Notes: a model not told the origin generated them from the sequence alone. A DNA stretch of 64,000 bases from Bacteroidales bacterium (GCA_016715075.1 JADKBK010000019.1:1-64000), one strand, 5' to 3'. Shown: positions 29,601 to 38,062, numbered from the stretch's first letter. Numbers and translations are program-made.

Positions 29601-29736
29601 GGCTCCCGAAGTATGTAACTATATTTCCAGGAATATGAGTCAGGATGAATGGAACACATATGTAGGGAAAGATATTGCATATGAACGAACATGCCAGGGC
29701 AAGAGTTTTAATATAAAAATTGAGCCCATAAAATAG
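26641..29736 (+). CDS. nSTAND1 NTPase with transmembrane helix, coiled coil and WD40 propeller
   Basis: A 1031-residue multidomain protein. The N-terminus NPFPGLRPFSSDE (11-23) with FFGRD is the hallmark of the nSTAND1 family; Walker A is GSSGCGKTSL (51-60) and Walker B is VLLVIDQFEELF (142-153). A winged-helix-like part ends near 400. One strongly hydrophobic helix lies at about 491-511, then an Ala/Glu/Lys-rich coiled coil (about 515-640). WD40-like repeats fill about 690-990 (GHNGDIRSIAF, AHKGKINSLVF, AHTSSVNDIRF). With cytosolic NTPase and one helix, the propeller may sit in the periplasm; this is inference. STAND proteins usually oligomerise on ligand binding. No effector nuclease, protease or TIR domain is present. 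Confidence 0.85.
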   Translation: MGPFEEQRNFNPFPGLRPFSSDESDWFFGRDIEMEEIYTKLLNNRFITLIGSSGCGKTSLINCGVIPLARHHHIDGESQWRIISFRPGNDPMGNLAVAISEELSASGQLRTDWKTIQSELFDNPDGIGAALRRFISNPEEKVLLVIDQFEELFRLAARGKKEIVAASVAKFVGLMVEVIDQPLENIFSIISLRSEYIGECSRYHGLTQLINNSNYLVPELNPENYRRVIEAPVINSGAKIDPQLVASLLFDLGGRPEQLPAVQHAMMRTFEHWQKMDDPGRPVSTSDYDAVGNLNMAMEKHAEETFEALTIREKMICEVMFRTITEKSPDSRGFRNPSSVSTIKNIACCTSEEIYDVIEKFRHPSVCFITPLHWLTLKDESMVDLSQEILIKLWDRLNDWVDEEASSSRIYLRLSEASAMYQQGKTGLWKPPDLQLAINWREKYKPTLAWAERYNPAFERAMVYLRTSERKFIEEEANKIILQKKRVRTIRNIASGLGVIALVAISYLFLNIQRRSEADRFAKNAELLMIRAVTAKVRADSSTFAALEQRDLADSTARIASQKVNDAFVTVKLYEDQKLKAEREAAEAKQMEDLALERSDSAERVSILADENARIANEQKIEAQRLRMLSVGKTVAVKSVLLQGQKELQSLLAFQAYLFNRKNKGPENDADIYAGMYNVARQNGSNQYKSFTGHNGDIRSIAFIPGMNEFFTSSSDGQVLRWSLNGAQKSFQVVYSGGDIINVLAVSPDAKWLACGSENSAIRMIPLNGNGKSFEMKAHKGKINSLVFSFDSKQLYSAALDGKVLKWEIAAQTFTDVSTGLTEITSIDISYNGNYLAGVKTDGTAVVWDPGKISDKFSIETSGKNIKVVRFNPDNNILALGDASGNIELWDVNSRKKISEVKAHTSSVNDIRFNAKLNQMATAGNDKVLRIFNVKDPSDLSEPPVTLTDNEGLIFVIEFSPDSRAIIAGTSGGGNNLVSRPTHIDFLAPEVCNYISRNMSQDEWNTYVGKDIAYERTCQGKSFNIKIEPIK

Positions 29737-29803
29737 AAACCGGGAATCGGTAGGGGGGGCGCGACCCATCCCTTCATGTATGGTAATAATGGAATATTTT
29801 GAT

Positions 29804-29811
29804 TAAATTTG
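29804..29811 (+). promoter_or_regulatory. -7 promoter element upstream of gpmI
   Basis: TAAATTTG matches TAnnTTTG. It lies 128 bases before the gpmI ATG, so a transcript from here would have a long leader containing the hairpin at 29823-29843. Confidence 0.45.
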
Positions 29812-29822
29812 CGGCGAATTTG

Positions 29823-29843
29823 GTACCCTGAACAAGGGTACCT
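29823..29843 (+). other. leader hairpin upstream of gpmI
   Basis: GGTACCCT and AGGGTACC form an 8-bp perfect stem with a short GAACA-type loop, followed by TTATTTTA. It sits between the promoter-like box at 29804 and gpmI. It could be an attenuator or an end signal for the nSTAND gene; the tail is not a clean U-run. Confidence 0.4.
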
Positions 29844-29938
29844 TATTTTATGTTTATGTTTTATTTGATGACAGCTGCTTCATGGTACGGATCATTCGGC
29901 CGACAGAACAGTTATATATACCTTATTATAATTACAAA

Positions 29939-31459
29939 ATGAAGAATAAAAAAGCTTTTTTGATGATACTTGACGGATGGGGATTGGGTGATGGATCAAA
30001 AGCAGATGTGATAAGCCAGGTGCCAACTCCTAATCTCACCTATTACAGGAATAACTACCCAAACAACATATTGCATGCATCGGGTGAGGATGTTGGATTA
30101 CCTGACGGACAGATGGGTAATTCGGAAGTGGGGCACCTGAATATAGGAGCCGGGAGAGTTATTTACCAGGACCTTGTAAGAATAAACAAGGAATGCAAGA
30201 CGGGAGACATAAAGAAAAATCCTGCACTTACAGAGGCTTTTTCTTATGCGAGAGATAATGGAAAGCAGGTCCATTTTCTTGGATTATTGTCAGACGGAGG
30301 AGTGCATTCACTCGATAAACACCTCTACTACCTCTGCGATATGACTAAGGATTACGGGTTAAAAAATGTCTTCATACATGGTTTTGGAGATGGTCGTGAT
30401 ACCGATCCCAGGAGCGGAACAGGCTATATGAAGAACCTTCTTGATCATCTCAAAAACTCAAATGGCCAGGTCGCCTCCTTTATTGGACGATATTATGCAA
30501 TGGATCGCGACAAGAGATGGGAAAGAGTAAAAGAAGCCTATGACCTTCTCGTTAATGGAAAAGGTACCCATACTGTAAATATTATCGATGCAATGCAGGA
30601 GTCATATGATCAGGGTGTCACTGATGAATTTATGAAGCCATTGGTCGTTACCGGCAAAAGCGGAGAACCGATCGGAAAGATTAAGGAGGGAGATGTGATT
30701 GTTTTCTTCAACTTCAGAAACGACAGAGCTAAAGAACTTACAATTGCCCTGACTCAAAAAGATATGCCTGAATTTGGAATGAAGACTATTCCATTATTCT
30801 ATTGTACGATGACTCCTTATGATTCAACGTTCAGGGGACTTCATATTATTTATCCTAAAGACAATGCCGACAATACAATAGGAGAGGTTCTATCAAACAG
30901 CGGAAAGCATCAGCTCAGAATTGCAGAAACTGAAAAATACGCTCACGTAACATTCTTTTTCTCTGGTGGAAGGGAGGAAAAATTCAAAAATGAGGAAAGA
31001 ATAATGATCCCGTCACCCAAAGTGGCAACTTATGACCTGCAGCCTGAGATGAGTGCCTATGAAGTGAAGGATGCAGTTATCAGGGAAATTGGTACCGGAA
31101 AATATGACTTTATCTGTCTTAATTTTGCCAATGGTGATATGGTTGGTCATACAGGAGTATACGAAGCAATTGAGAAGGCTGTTACAACAGTTGATATTTG
31201 TGCCGGTGCCGTTATCAAGGCCGCTCACGAAGCAGGATATACTGTTATGGTAATTGCAGACCATGGAAACGCCGATAAGGCAATGAATGAGGATGGTTCT
31301 CCAAATACGGCCCATTCGCTGAATCCGGTACCATGTATTCTTATAAGCGATGACTATAAAAAGATCAATGAAGGAATACTTGCCGATGTTGCTCCTACAT
31401 TACTGACTATTATGGGTATTCCGATACCGGGTGATATGACGGGTAAAGTGCTGGTATAA
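29939..31459 (+). CDS. gpmI: 2,3-bisphosphoglycerate-independent phosphoglycerate mutase
   Basis: Glycolytic Mn-dependent mutase of the alkaline-phosphatase superfamily. LDGWGLGD (11-18) holds the first metal ligand and the catalytic serine is Ser62 in MGNSEVGHLNIGAGR. GFGDGRDTDPRSG, FNFRNDRAKELT, NFANGDMVGHTG and ADHGNADKA supply the remaining active-site residues. The ATG at 29939 gives 506 residues, the usual length; the frame extends 19 codons upstream without family similarity. Confidence 0.96.
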   Translation: MKNKKAFLMILDGWGLGDGSKADVISQVPTPNLTYYRNNYPNNILHASGEDVGLPDGQMGNSEVGHLNIGAGRVIYQDLVRINKECKTGDIKKNPALTEAFSYARDNGKQVHFLGLLSDGGVHSLDKHLYYLCDMTKDYGLKNVFIHGFGDGRDTDPRSGTGYMKNLLDHLKNSNGQVASFIGRYYAMDRDKRWERVKEAYDLLVNGKGTHTVNIIDAMQESYDQGVTDEFMKPLVVTGKSGEPIGKIKEGDVIVFFNFRNDRAKELTIALTQKDMPEFGMKTIPLFYCTMTPYDSTFRGLHIIYPKDNADNTIGEVLSNSGKHQLRIAETEKYAHVTFFFSGGREEKFKNEERIMIPSPKVATYDLQPEMSAYEVKDAVIREIGTGKYDFICLNFANGDMVGHTGVYEAIEKAVTTVDICAGAVIKAAHEAGYTVMVIADHGNADKAMNEDGSPNTAHSLNPVPCILISDDYKKINEGILADVAPTLLTIMGIPIPGDMTGKVLV

Positions 31460-31477
31460 AATAATTACGATCTGCCT

Positions 31478-31534
31478 CATCCCCCTCCCGATAGCTATCG
31501 GGAACCTTCTCCCGGGAGAGGGATTTAGGGAGAA
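31478..31534. repeat. palindromic intergenic repeat
   Basis: Contains a perfect 16-bp palindrome CCCGATAGCTATCGGG (31487-31502) and a perfect 12-bp palindrome TCTCCCGGGAGA (31508-31519), framed by CCCCCTCCC and GGGAGAGGGATTTAGGGAG. It occupies most of the gap between gpmI and the DUF3109 gene and resembles the small dispersed repeats of this phylum. Confidence 0.6.
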
Positions 31535-31549
31535 GCTATAATAAAAGCT

Positions 31550-32125
31550 ATGCTCAGAATTGAAGATACCATTTTCAGCCTGGATATTCTGGAAAAGAAA
31601 TTCAGGTGCAATCTCACGGAATGTCATGGGAATTGTTGCCGGTATGGAGATTCCGGGGCACCATTGAGTGATTCTGAGGTGACGATCCTTGATGAGATAT
31701 GGCCGGTAGTCAAACCCTACCTCAGGCCTGAGGGTATTGAGGCGATCGGCCAGAAGGGCAGAAGTGTCAGGGATTTTGAAAATGAGTGGGTCACGCCTCT
31801 GATCGGAGATGCTGAATGCGCATATACCTTAATAAAAGATGGAATTTATATGTGCGGTATTGAAATGGCTTGGTCCGATTCTAAAATTTCCTTCAAAAAA
31901 CCATTATCCTGTCATCTCTTTCCTGCCCGTATAAAATATTATTCCGATTTCAGGGCGGTTAATTACCAGGAGATCTCTATCTGTTCTGCAGCACGCCGTG
32001 CAGGTGAGGAAGAAGGTATTTATGTTTACGAGTTTCTCAGGGAGCCTCTTATCAGGGCTATGGGAAAAGAGCTTTATGGTGAATTATGCATTGCTGCAAA
32101 GGAGCTCAGAAAGCAAAAACGCTAA
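31550..32125 (+). CDS. DUF3109 family protein
   Basis: A 191-residue protein with the cysteine cluster CNLTECHGNCC (Cys20, Cys25, Cys29, Cys30) near the N-terminus, and further cysteines in DAECAY, MCGIE, LSCHLFP and ICSAARR. This matches the DUF3109 family (PF11307), widespread in Bacteroidota. The cysteine pattern resembles CxxxCxxxCC-type metal or Fe-S binders, but the function is unknown. The start is the ATG at 31550, after GGGAGAAG. Confidence 0.85.
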   Translation: MLRIEDTIFSLDILEKKFRCNLTECHGNCCRYGDSGAPLSDSEVTILDEIWPVVKPYLRPEGIEAIGQKGRSVRDFENEWVTPLIGDAECAYTLIKDGIYMCGIEMAWSDSKISFKKPLSCHLFPARIKYYSDFRAVNYQEISICSAARRAGEEEGIYVYEFLREPLIRAMGKELYGELCIAAKELRKQKR

Positions 32126-32421
32126 ATGTCTAACACGGATTAAACAAAAAAATATTCTTTTCTCCGGCATTGATCTTGACATCCATTTAAATTAAAGAAA
32201 TCAAGTTCAGGATTTCAGTTACACCTATTATATATATAATGTAATTCTGTTTATTTTATTCAGTTATTTGAGTCAATAGCTTTACGTATTATATATATTC
32301 AATATTCGCATGGTTCCTGCCATGCAAGCTAAGATGCATAAATTCAATACGATATAATTTGATAAATTATTGTACTTTTTTTATTTTTCAGATTTAAGTC
32401 ATTATTATTAAGAATTTTTGT
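32126..32421. other. AT-rich intergenic region before the SusC promoter
   Basis: No supported ORF. It holds alternating TA tracts (TTATATATATAA at about 32229 and TATTATATATATTC at about 32288) but no clear operator repeats. It may contain the regulatory region of the SusCD operon; no regulator gene is adjacent. Confidence 0.4.
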
Positions 32422-32453
32422 TTTGGAGATTAAATAAAGTTCCTATATATTTG
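32422..32453 (+). promoter_or_regulatory. promoter of the SusCD operon
   Basis: A -33 TTTG at 32422-32425 and a perfect -7 TATATTTG at 32446-32453, separated by 20 bases, fit the Bacteroidota sigma-70-type consensus. A transcript would start near 32460, about 26 bases before the susC ATG. Confidence 0.8.
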
Positions 32454-32485
32454 GCAGGTTAACTTAAAACCTAAAACTAATTCGT

Positions 32486-35400
32486 ATGAAGAAACTATTT
32501 CTACTGATTGTTTTGTTTGTGTTTGTAAGTGGTTTAACACTGATGGCACAAACAAGAGTCATTACAGGTACGGTCAGCTCCGCCGTAACAGGGGAGGGAC
32601 CAATTCCCGGTGTAACCGTTATGGTTAAAGGCACCACTGTTGGAGCTTTGACTGACGCAAACGGGAAATATTCTATTACCGTGCCAACTGATGCAACTAC
32701 TCTTATTTTCTCCTATATAGGGATGAAATCAAAAGAGGTTGCAATCAGCGGGCGTACAGTTATTGATGGCGTTCTTGAGTCAGATCTTATTGGTCTGAAT
32801 GAAGTTGTTGTTACAGCTTTAGGTATCGCCAAGGAAAAGAAAGCACTTGGATATTCAGTCCAGGATGTGAAAGGAGATGAACTCACAAAGGCAAAGGAAA
32901 CCAACGTGATCAACTCTTTGCAGGGACGTATTTCCGGAGCACAGATTACATCTTCATCCGGTGCGGTAGGTGCCTCTTCGAGGATTGTTATCAGGGGGGT
33001 TTCTTCACTTAGCGGAAACAACCAGCCATTGTTTGTTGTTGATGGTATTCCAATTGCCAACACAAACTTCTCGAACAATAATGATACAGATGGAACAAAC
33101 AGAGGTAACGGAGCCGCAGATATTAACCCTGATGATATTGAGACTATCACAGTACTGAAGGGAGCGAACGCAGCTGCTTTGTATGGTTCAAGAGCTGGTG
33201 CTGGTGTCATCGTTGTAACAACTAAAAAAGGCAAGAAGGGTGAAAAACTTTCTGTTAATCTTAGTAACACAACAACATTTGAAACACCTCTTAAACTTCC
33301 ATCATTCCAGAATAAATATGGTCAGGGTAATGGCGGTCAGTTTGCTTATGTTGATGGTGCAGGTGGCGGTATCAATGACGGTGTTGACGAAAGCTGGGGT
33401 CCTCAGCTCGACATAGGGTTAATGATTCCACAGTTCTCATCTCCTGTTAATGTTGATGGAACTATTCAACCTACCCCATGGATCTCCCATCCTGATAATG
33501 TGAAAGACTTTTTTGAAACTGGTCATACCGTTTCCACAAACGTTTCACTGCAGGGAGGCACAGAAAAATCAAATTTCAGACTTTCATTTACCGATCTCAA
33601 TCAGAAAGGGATGGTACCGAATACAGATTTTGGTAAGAAAACTGTTTCTTTTAATGCAACATCGAATCCTGTAGACAAACTTACTTTCTCTGCTTCAGGA
33701 AGCTATGTAAATGCAAAAAGTGATAACCAGCCTGGATACGGATATGCTGCAACCAACGTAATGCAACAGTTTACATGGACAGGCCGTCAGGTCGATTATA
33801 CATTATTGCGTGATAAGCAGCGTAATGCTGACGGTTCAATCTACAACTGGAACCATAATTATCACAATAACCCTTACATGACCCTTCAGGAAGACCTTAA
33901 CAAACTAAGGCGTGACAGGTTAATGGGAAATGCAATGGTTAAATATCAGTTCCTCCCTTACCTGAGCGCTTATGTCAGAACCGGTGGCGACTTCTATCAG
34001 AACTTCCAGTCTACTCAGAACTTTGTCGGTGACTGGGATTTTCCTCAGGGATATTATAGTGAAACTGTTGACCTTTTCAGAGAGATCAACTCGGACTTCC
34101 TCGTTACTTTTGACAAGGAGATTGCAACTGACCTTAATTTATCTCTGAACTTCGGTGGAAGCAGAATGGACAGGGTCACACAGCAGAACGTCGGAACAGC
34201 TCCTGAATTAGCTGTCCCCGGTGTTTATAATGTGGCTAACTCCTCTGTTACACCTCAGGTCACTAACCGTTTCACTTCCAAGAGAATAAACAGTCTGATG
34301 GGTTTTGGACAGTTGTCTTATAAGAATGAAATTTTCGTTGACTTTTCATTAAGAAATGACTGGTCAAGTACATTGCCCGAGAGTGACAACTCCTATCTTT
34401 ATCCTTCAGTATCTGTCAGTGGCGTTCTGACCGATATTTTCGGAGTTAAATCAAATATCCTTTCCTTCGCAAAAATACGTGGTAGCTGGGCACAGGTGGG
34501 TATGGATACCGATCCTTATCAGCTAGAGCCAACAGTTTCATTCGGTGATGGATGGAATGCAAGCACAAAGTTATTGAACCTTTTTGTTCCTAACACTTTA
34601 CCCAACACAACACTGAAGCCTCAGAAGAACGAATCACTTGAATTCGGAGCAGACTTAAGGTTCTTCCTTGACAGGGTCAGACTTGATCTTACATATTATA
34701 ATCAGAAGTCTATCAACCAGATTGTAGATATAGCAGTTTCCGGAGCCTCAGGCTACCTTTTTAAAACTGTTAACGCGGGTCGTATAGATAATAAAGGGGT
34801 TGAGATCTTATTAGCTCTTACTCCTGTTAAAATGGGTGATTTCAAATGGGATGTTACATTTAACTTCGCAAAGAACAATAATAAAGTTGTTGAACTTGCT
34901 GACGGTATTGATACTTATTTACTTGGTGCATACTGGAGTATGCAGGTACTGGCTAAACCAGGCGGAGCATACGGAGTTCTCTACGGATATGATCTTAAGA
35001 GAGATCCCAGCGGAAATGTAATTTTTAATAATGGATTACCATCCCAGGGTGACATTAAAGAACTCGGTAACTTTACTCCTGACTGGCTTGGTGGTATGCT
35101 GAACGAATTCTATTATAAAGGATTCAATGCGAGCTTCCTTATTGATACCAAACAGGGCGGTGATATTTACTCAATGACAACTACCTGGGGGCGTTATGCA
35201 GGAGCTCTTGAAGAGACTCTTATCGGACGTGAAGGTGGTATCGTAGGTAAAGGTGTAATGTCAGACGGTAACGGAGGTTATGTTCCAAATACAGTAGTTG
35301 CTGACGCTGAACAGTTCAATAAAGCTGCATTCAGCAACAACATTGGCTATACAAGCGTATTTGATGCTTCTTATATAAAACTTCGTGAGATTAAAATTGG

Positions 35401-35602
35401 TTATACATTCAAGAATTCTCCCAAGCTTCCTATCAGGGATATTAATATCTCTCTCGTTGGAAGAAACTTAGCTATCCTGAGTTCTACAGCGCCTCATATT
35501 GATCCTGAAACATCTTTCAGCAGTGGTAACGTTCAGGGATTGGAATATGGCCAGCTACCTTCCGCCAGGAGTATGGGATTCAGCATTGGCTGCAAATTCT
35601 AA
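32486..35602 (+). CDS. SusC/RagA family TonB-dependent outer membrane transporter
   Basis: A 1038-residue outer-membrane importer. A signal peptide (1-21, cut after LTLMAQ) precedes a carboxypeptidase-regulatory-like domain (about 22-105, GTVSSAVTGEGPIPGVTVMV). The plug domain has ISGAQITSSSGAVGASSRIV followed by IRGVSSLSGNNQPLFVVDG and AAALYGSRAGAGVI, all SusC signatures. The remainder is the 22-strand barrel, ending in the typical aromatic-rich GFSIGCKF. It works with the SusD lipoprotein encoded 21 bases downstream. The ligand cannot be told: no glycoside hydrolase, peptidase or sensor gene accompanies it. Confidence 0.95.
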   Translation: MKKLFLLIVLFVFVSGLTLMAQTRVITGTVSSAVTGEGPIPGVTVMVKGTTVGALTDANGKYSITVPTDATTLIFSYIGMKSKEVAISGRTVIDGVLESDLIGLNEVVVTALGIAKEKKALGYSVQDVKGDELTKAKETNVINSLQGRISGAQITSSSGAVGASSRIVIRGVSSLSGNNQPLFVVDGIPIANTNFSNNNDTDGTNRGNGAADINPDDIETITVLKGANAAALYGSRAGAGVIVVTTKKGKKGEKLSVNLSNTTTFETPLKLPSFQNKYGQGNGGQFAYVDGAGGGINDGVDESWGPQLDIGLMIPQFSSPVNVDGTIQPTPWISHPDNVKDFFETGHTVSTNVSLQGGTEKSNFRLSFTDLNQKGMVPNTDFGKKTVSFNATSNPVDKLTFSASGSYVNAKSDNQPGYGYAATNVMQQFTWTGRQVDYTLLRDKQRNADGSIYNWNHNYHNNPYMTLQEDLNKLRRDRLMGNAMVKYQFLPYLSAYVRTGGDFYQNFQSTQNFVGDWDFPQGYYSETVDLFREINSDFLVTFDKEIATDLNLSLNFGGSRMDRVTQQNVGTAPELAVPGVYNVANSSVTPQVTNRFTSKRINSLMGFGQLSYKNEIFVDFSLRNDWSSTLPESDNSYLYPSVSVSGVLTDIFGVKSNILSFAKIRGSWAQVGMDTDPYQLEPTVSFGDGWNASTKLLNLFVPNTLPNTTLKPQKNESLEFGADLRFFLDRVRLDLTYYNQKSINQIVDIAVSGASGYLFKTVNAGRIDNKGVEILLALTPVKMGDFKWDVTFNFAKNNNKVVELADGIDTYLLGAYWSMQVLAKPGGAYGVLYGYDLKRDPSGNVIFNNGLPSQGDIKELGNFTPDWLGGMLNEFYYKGFNASFLIDTKQGGDIYSMTTTWGRYAGALEETLIGREGGIVGKGVMSDGNGGYVPNTVVADAEQFNKAAFSNNIGYTSVFDASYIKLREIKIGYTFKNSPKLPIRDINISLVGRNLAILSSTAPHIDPETSFSSGNVQGLEYGQLPSARSMGFSIGCKF

Positions 35603-35623
35603 TAACATTAAAAAATAAAGAAT

Positions 35624-37168
35624 ATGAAAAGAAAGATAATATATAGTTTTGCAGCTACACTTCTGGTGCTTGTGCTTTTTAGCTCCGGCTGCACAAAGGA
35701 CTTCAAGGAGATTAATACTAATCCTAATGCTCCGGGAATCAACCAGGCCGCTCCCAATATGCTGCTTACAAATGCAATTGAGTCTATGACCGACAGGGTT
35801 CATGAGATTTTCCTTGGACATGAGATGGGTTCATGCTGGGTTCAGCATATGGCAAAAGTACAGTATCCTGACGAAGACAGGTACATACCACGTATGGCTG
35901 TTATAAATACAAGCTGGAGTAGTTTTTATGCTGCAAGCGGTTATGATATCCAGACAATCTACAATATCGCCGTTGCTTCAAATAATGACTCCTATAAAGC
36001 AGTTGCGCTGATTCTTAAGAGTTACGTTACTTCTGTCCTTACTGACGAATTTGGTGATGTTCCTTACACAGAAGCCTGGAAAGGAAATGATGCTACACCA
36101 ATTCTATCTCCGGTATATGATACCCAGGAATCAATTTACACTGCATTATTAGCTAATCTTGTTGAAGCAAATACACTTCTTACAGAAGATGCTGCGGCTA
36201 TTGAAGGCGATATTTTATATGGAAATGATCTTATGTTATGGAAGAAATTCGCTAACTCATTAAGATTGAGATTACTTATGCGCAGGTCAGACCGCGTTGA
36301 TCCGACTGCTGATATTACAGCAATTGTTAATGATCCTGTAACCTATCCAATATTTGAAAGCAACGATGATAACGCTGCCCTTCAGTATCTGGGATCTGCT
36401 CCGAGCAACCACCCGATCAATGAGAACCGTAAACAGCGTGACGACCACAGAGTGAGCAAGACTCTTATCGATATTATGTGGACCAATAACCCTAACATGG
36501 ATTACAGGATTGCAGTTTATGCTAACCTTCCAGGTGCAGGCGGATGGTGGAACGGCTTACCAAATGGTATGACCTCAACCGACGCTGCAAACTATGAAGG
36601 CAACGGACTTACCAAGACATCAAAAATCGGAAATTATTTCTCAGCCGCTCAGTCTCCTGGTGTATTAATGACCTATGCTGAGACACAGTTTATTCTTGCA
36701 GAAGCTGTTAACAGAGGTTTCCTTACCGGCGCCCTCACTGATTCAGCTTATTATGTTTCCGGTATTACTGCTTCATATTATCAGTATGCCGATGCAATTG
36801 TTGCAAGCAACAAGGCAATCGCAGCTCTTGGAATTCCAGACGAATGGACGATTGATGATATGCTGGCAGATTATCTTGCCAAATATGCAGCATGGGATTT
36901 ATCAAAACCACTGGAACAGATCCGTACAGAAAAATGGCTCGCACTCTTTGGCCAGGGACTGGAAGCCAAATTTGAATGGAACAGGACCAATACCCCGGTT
37001 CTTGTACCTGCTATTTCAGGCCAGAATGATGGTAAAATTCCTGTTAGAGCATATTATCCATCTGACGAATACGGAAGAAATCAGACGAATGTGAATGCTG
37101 CGGTAACCAGACAGGGTGCTGATGACCTCAATACCAGGGTTTGGTGGGATACAGAGAATAATTATTAA
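35624..37168 (+). CDS. SusD/RagB family lipoprotein (SusD-like_2 type)
   Basis: Surface lipoprotein that captures substrate over the SusC barrel. The signal peptide ends in a lipobox with Cys23 (FSSGC), and FKEINTNPNAPG plus NMLLTNAIE are typical of the SusD-like_2 group (PF12771). A TPR-like helical body follows, with FILAEAVNRG and LEQIRTEKWLALFGQGLEAKFEWNRT as conserved blocks. Length is 514 residues. It is cotranscribed with SusC. Confidence 0.93.
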   Translation: MKRKIIYSFAATLLVLVLFSSGCTKDFKEINTNPNAPGINQAAPNMLLTNAIESMTDRVHEIFLGHEMGSCWVQHMAKVQYPDEDRYIPRMAVINTSWSSFYAASGYDIQTIYNIAVASNNDSYKAVALILKSYVTSVLTDEFGDVPYTEAWKGNDATPILSPVYDTQESIYTALLANLVEANTLLTEDAAAIEGDILYGNDLMLWKKFANSLRLRLLMRRSDRVDPTADITAIVNDPVTYPIFESNDDNAALQYLGSAPSNHPINENRKQRDDHRVSKTLIDIMWTNNPNMDYRIAVYANLPGAGGWWNGLPNGMTSTDAANYEGNGLTKTSKIGNYFSAAQSPGVLMTYAETQFILAEAVNRGFLTGALTDSAYYVSGITASYYQYADAIVASNKAIAALGIPDEWTIDDMLADYLAKYAAWDLSKPLEQIRTEKWLALFGQGLEAKFEWNRTNTPVLVPAISGQNDGKIPVRAYYPSDEYGRNQTNVNAAVTRQGADDLNTRVWWDTENNY

Positions 37169-37187
37169 TGATTTAAACAATTGAATT

Positions 37188-37985
37188 ATGAAAAAACTTA
37201 TATTTTCAGCTTTAAGTCTTGTCCTGGCGGTTATGACTTTCACATCCTGTGATAATACCCCCATTGACTTAATAACTGCTGATGTCAAGACCGGGGGGAT
37301 ACTGAATCCCACTCCTTCAATTCCGTATAAGCTTGGAGGAACACCCAGTTTCGATATCGAGATCAGTATTCCTAAAGGTCCCGGCATTGCTTCAATAGAT
37401 GTTTATAAGAAGTATACAGGGAAAAGTGAGGTTAAAGATCAGACTGTTAGTGTCGGATCAATAAATAAAACAGAAGATGCCTCTGTTACAGTAACATATG
37501 ACTATGCTCAGTTGATCTCAGGTCTTGATATGCCTGCTGATGAATTGACACTGACAATTGGTGATGCCTGGACACTTCGCTATGTTTCCGTAATGGAGGA
37601 TGGCCGTGAAGTGTCAGTCGGCAAAAAATCGACTGTTACTGTAGCAAATAAATATGCAGGCTACTACCAGTGTGTCGGAGTTTTTACTCACCCTGTTAAC
37701 GGACCACGTCCGATTAATGAGAAGAAATTCCTTACACCTATCGATGCTAATTCATGCTGGGGTAACGCTGGTGACCTGGGTGCTTCAGGTTATTTCGTAA
37801 GATTAACAGTTGATCCTGCTACCAACCTTGTTGTTTGCTCAACATGGGATAACTATGAGATGTTCAACCAGCCGGGGAATGAAAATTCCTATGATCCTGC
37901 AACAGGTGAATTCACTCTCTCATATTTCTATGTTGGTGCAACAGGTAACAGACTTATGGATGAAGTCTGGACACCAGTAGAATAA
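37188..37985 (+). CDS. lipoprotein of the SusCD operon
   Basis: A 265-residue protein with a lipoprotein signal (Cys21 in TFTSC). The middle is beta-rich (FDIEISIPKGPGIASIDVYK, then VTVTYDYAQLISG), as in the small surface lipoproteins encoded after susD. I do not recognise the exact family. It follows SusD by 19 bases and is followed by a strong terminator, so it is the last gene of the operon. A role in ligand binding at the surface is inferred from position only. Confidence 0.75.
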   Translation: MKKLIFSALSLVLAVMTFTSCDNTPIDLITADVKTGGILNPTPSIPYKLGGTPSFDIEISIPKGPGIASIDVYKKYTGKSEVKDQTVSVGSINKTEDASVTVTYDYAQLISGLDMPADELTLTIGDAWTLRYVSVMEDGREVSVGKKSTVTVANKYAGYYQCVGVFTHPVNGPRPINEKKFLTPIDANSCWGNAGDLGASGYFVRLTVDPATNLVVCSTWDNYEMFNQPGNENSYDPATGEFTLSYFYVGATGNRLMDEVWTPVE

Positions 37986-38008
37986 TAATCGAAAATAATT
38001 TTTGAAAA

Positions 38009-38034
38009 GGCTGCCAATCGGCAGCCTTTTTGAT
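38009..38034 (+). terminator. rho-independent terminator of the SusCD operon
   Basis: GGCTGCC and GGCAGCC form a 7-bp GC-rich stem with an AATC loop, directly followed by a T-run. It ends the SusC-SusD-lipoprotein transcript. Confidence 0.85.
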
Positions 38035-38036
38035 AT

Positions 38037-38044
38037 TATATTTG
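38037..38044 (+). promoter_or_regulatory. -7 promoter element for the secreted protein gene
   Basis: TATATTTG immediately after the terminator and 19 bases before the ATG at 38063. No clear -33 partner is seen. Confidence 0.45.
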
Positions 38045-38062
38045 TTAGAAAAAACAGTAAAG

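Noticed and set aside
26641..29736. nSTAND gene as an antiphage Avs-type defence gene
   Set aside because: No effector domain, no defence-type neighbours, and the protein has a transmembrane helix and WD40 repeats; kept only as part of the membrane pair finding.
32126..32485. Riboswitch or ECF sigma/anti-sigma control region before SusC
   Set aside because: No conserved aptamer-like pairing and no sigma or anti-sigma gene; only a standard promoter can be supported.
36675..37094. 139-residue plus-strand ORF
   Set aside because: Out-of-frame shadow inside the SusD gene.
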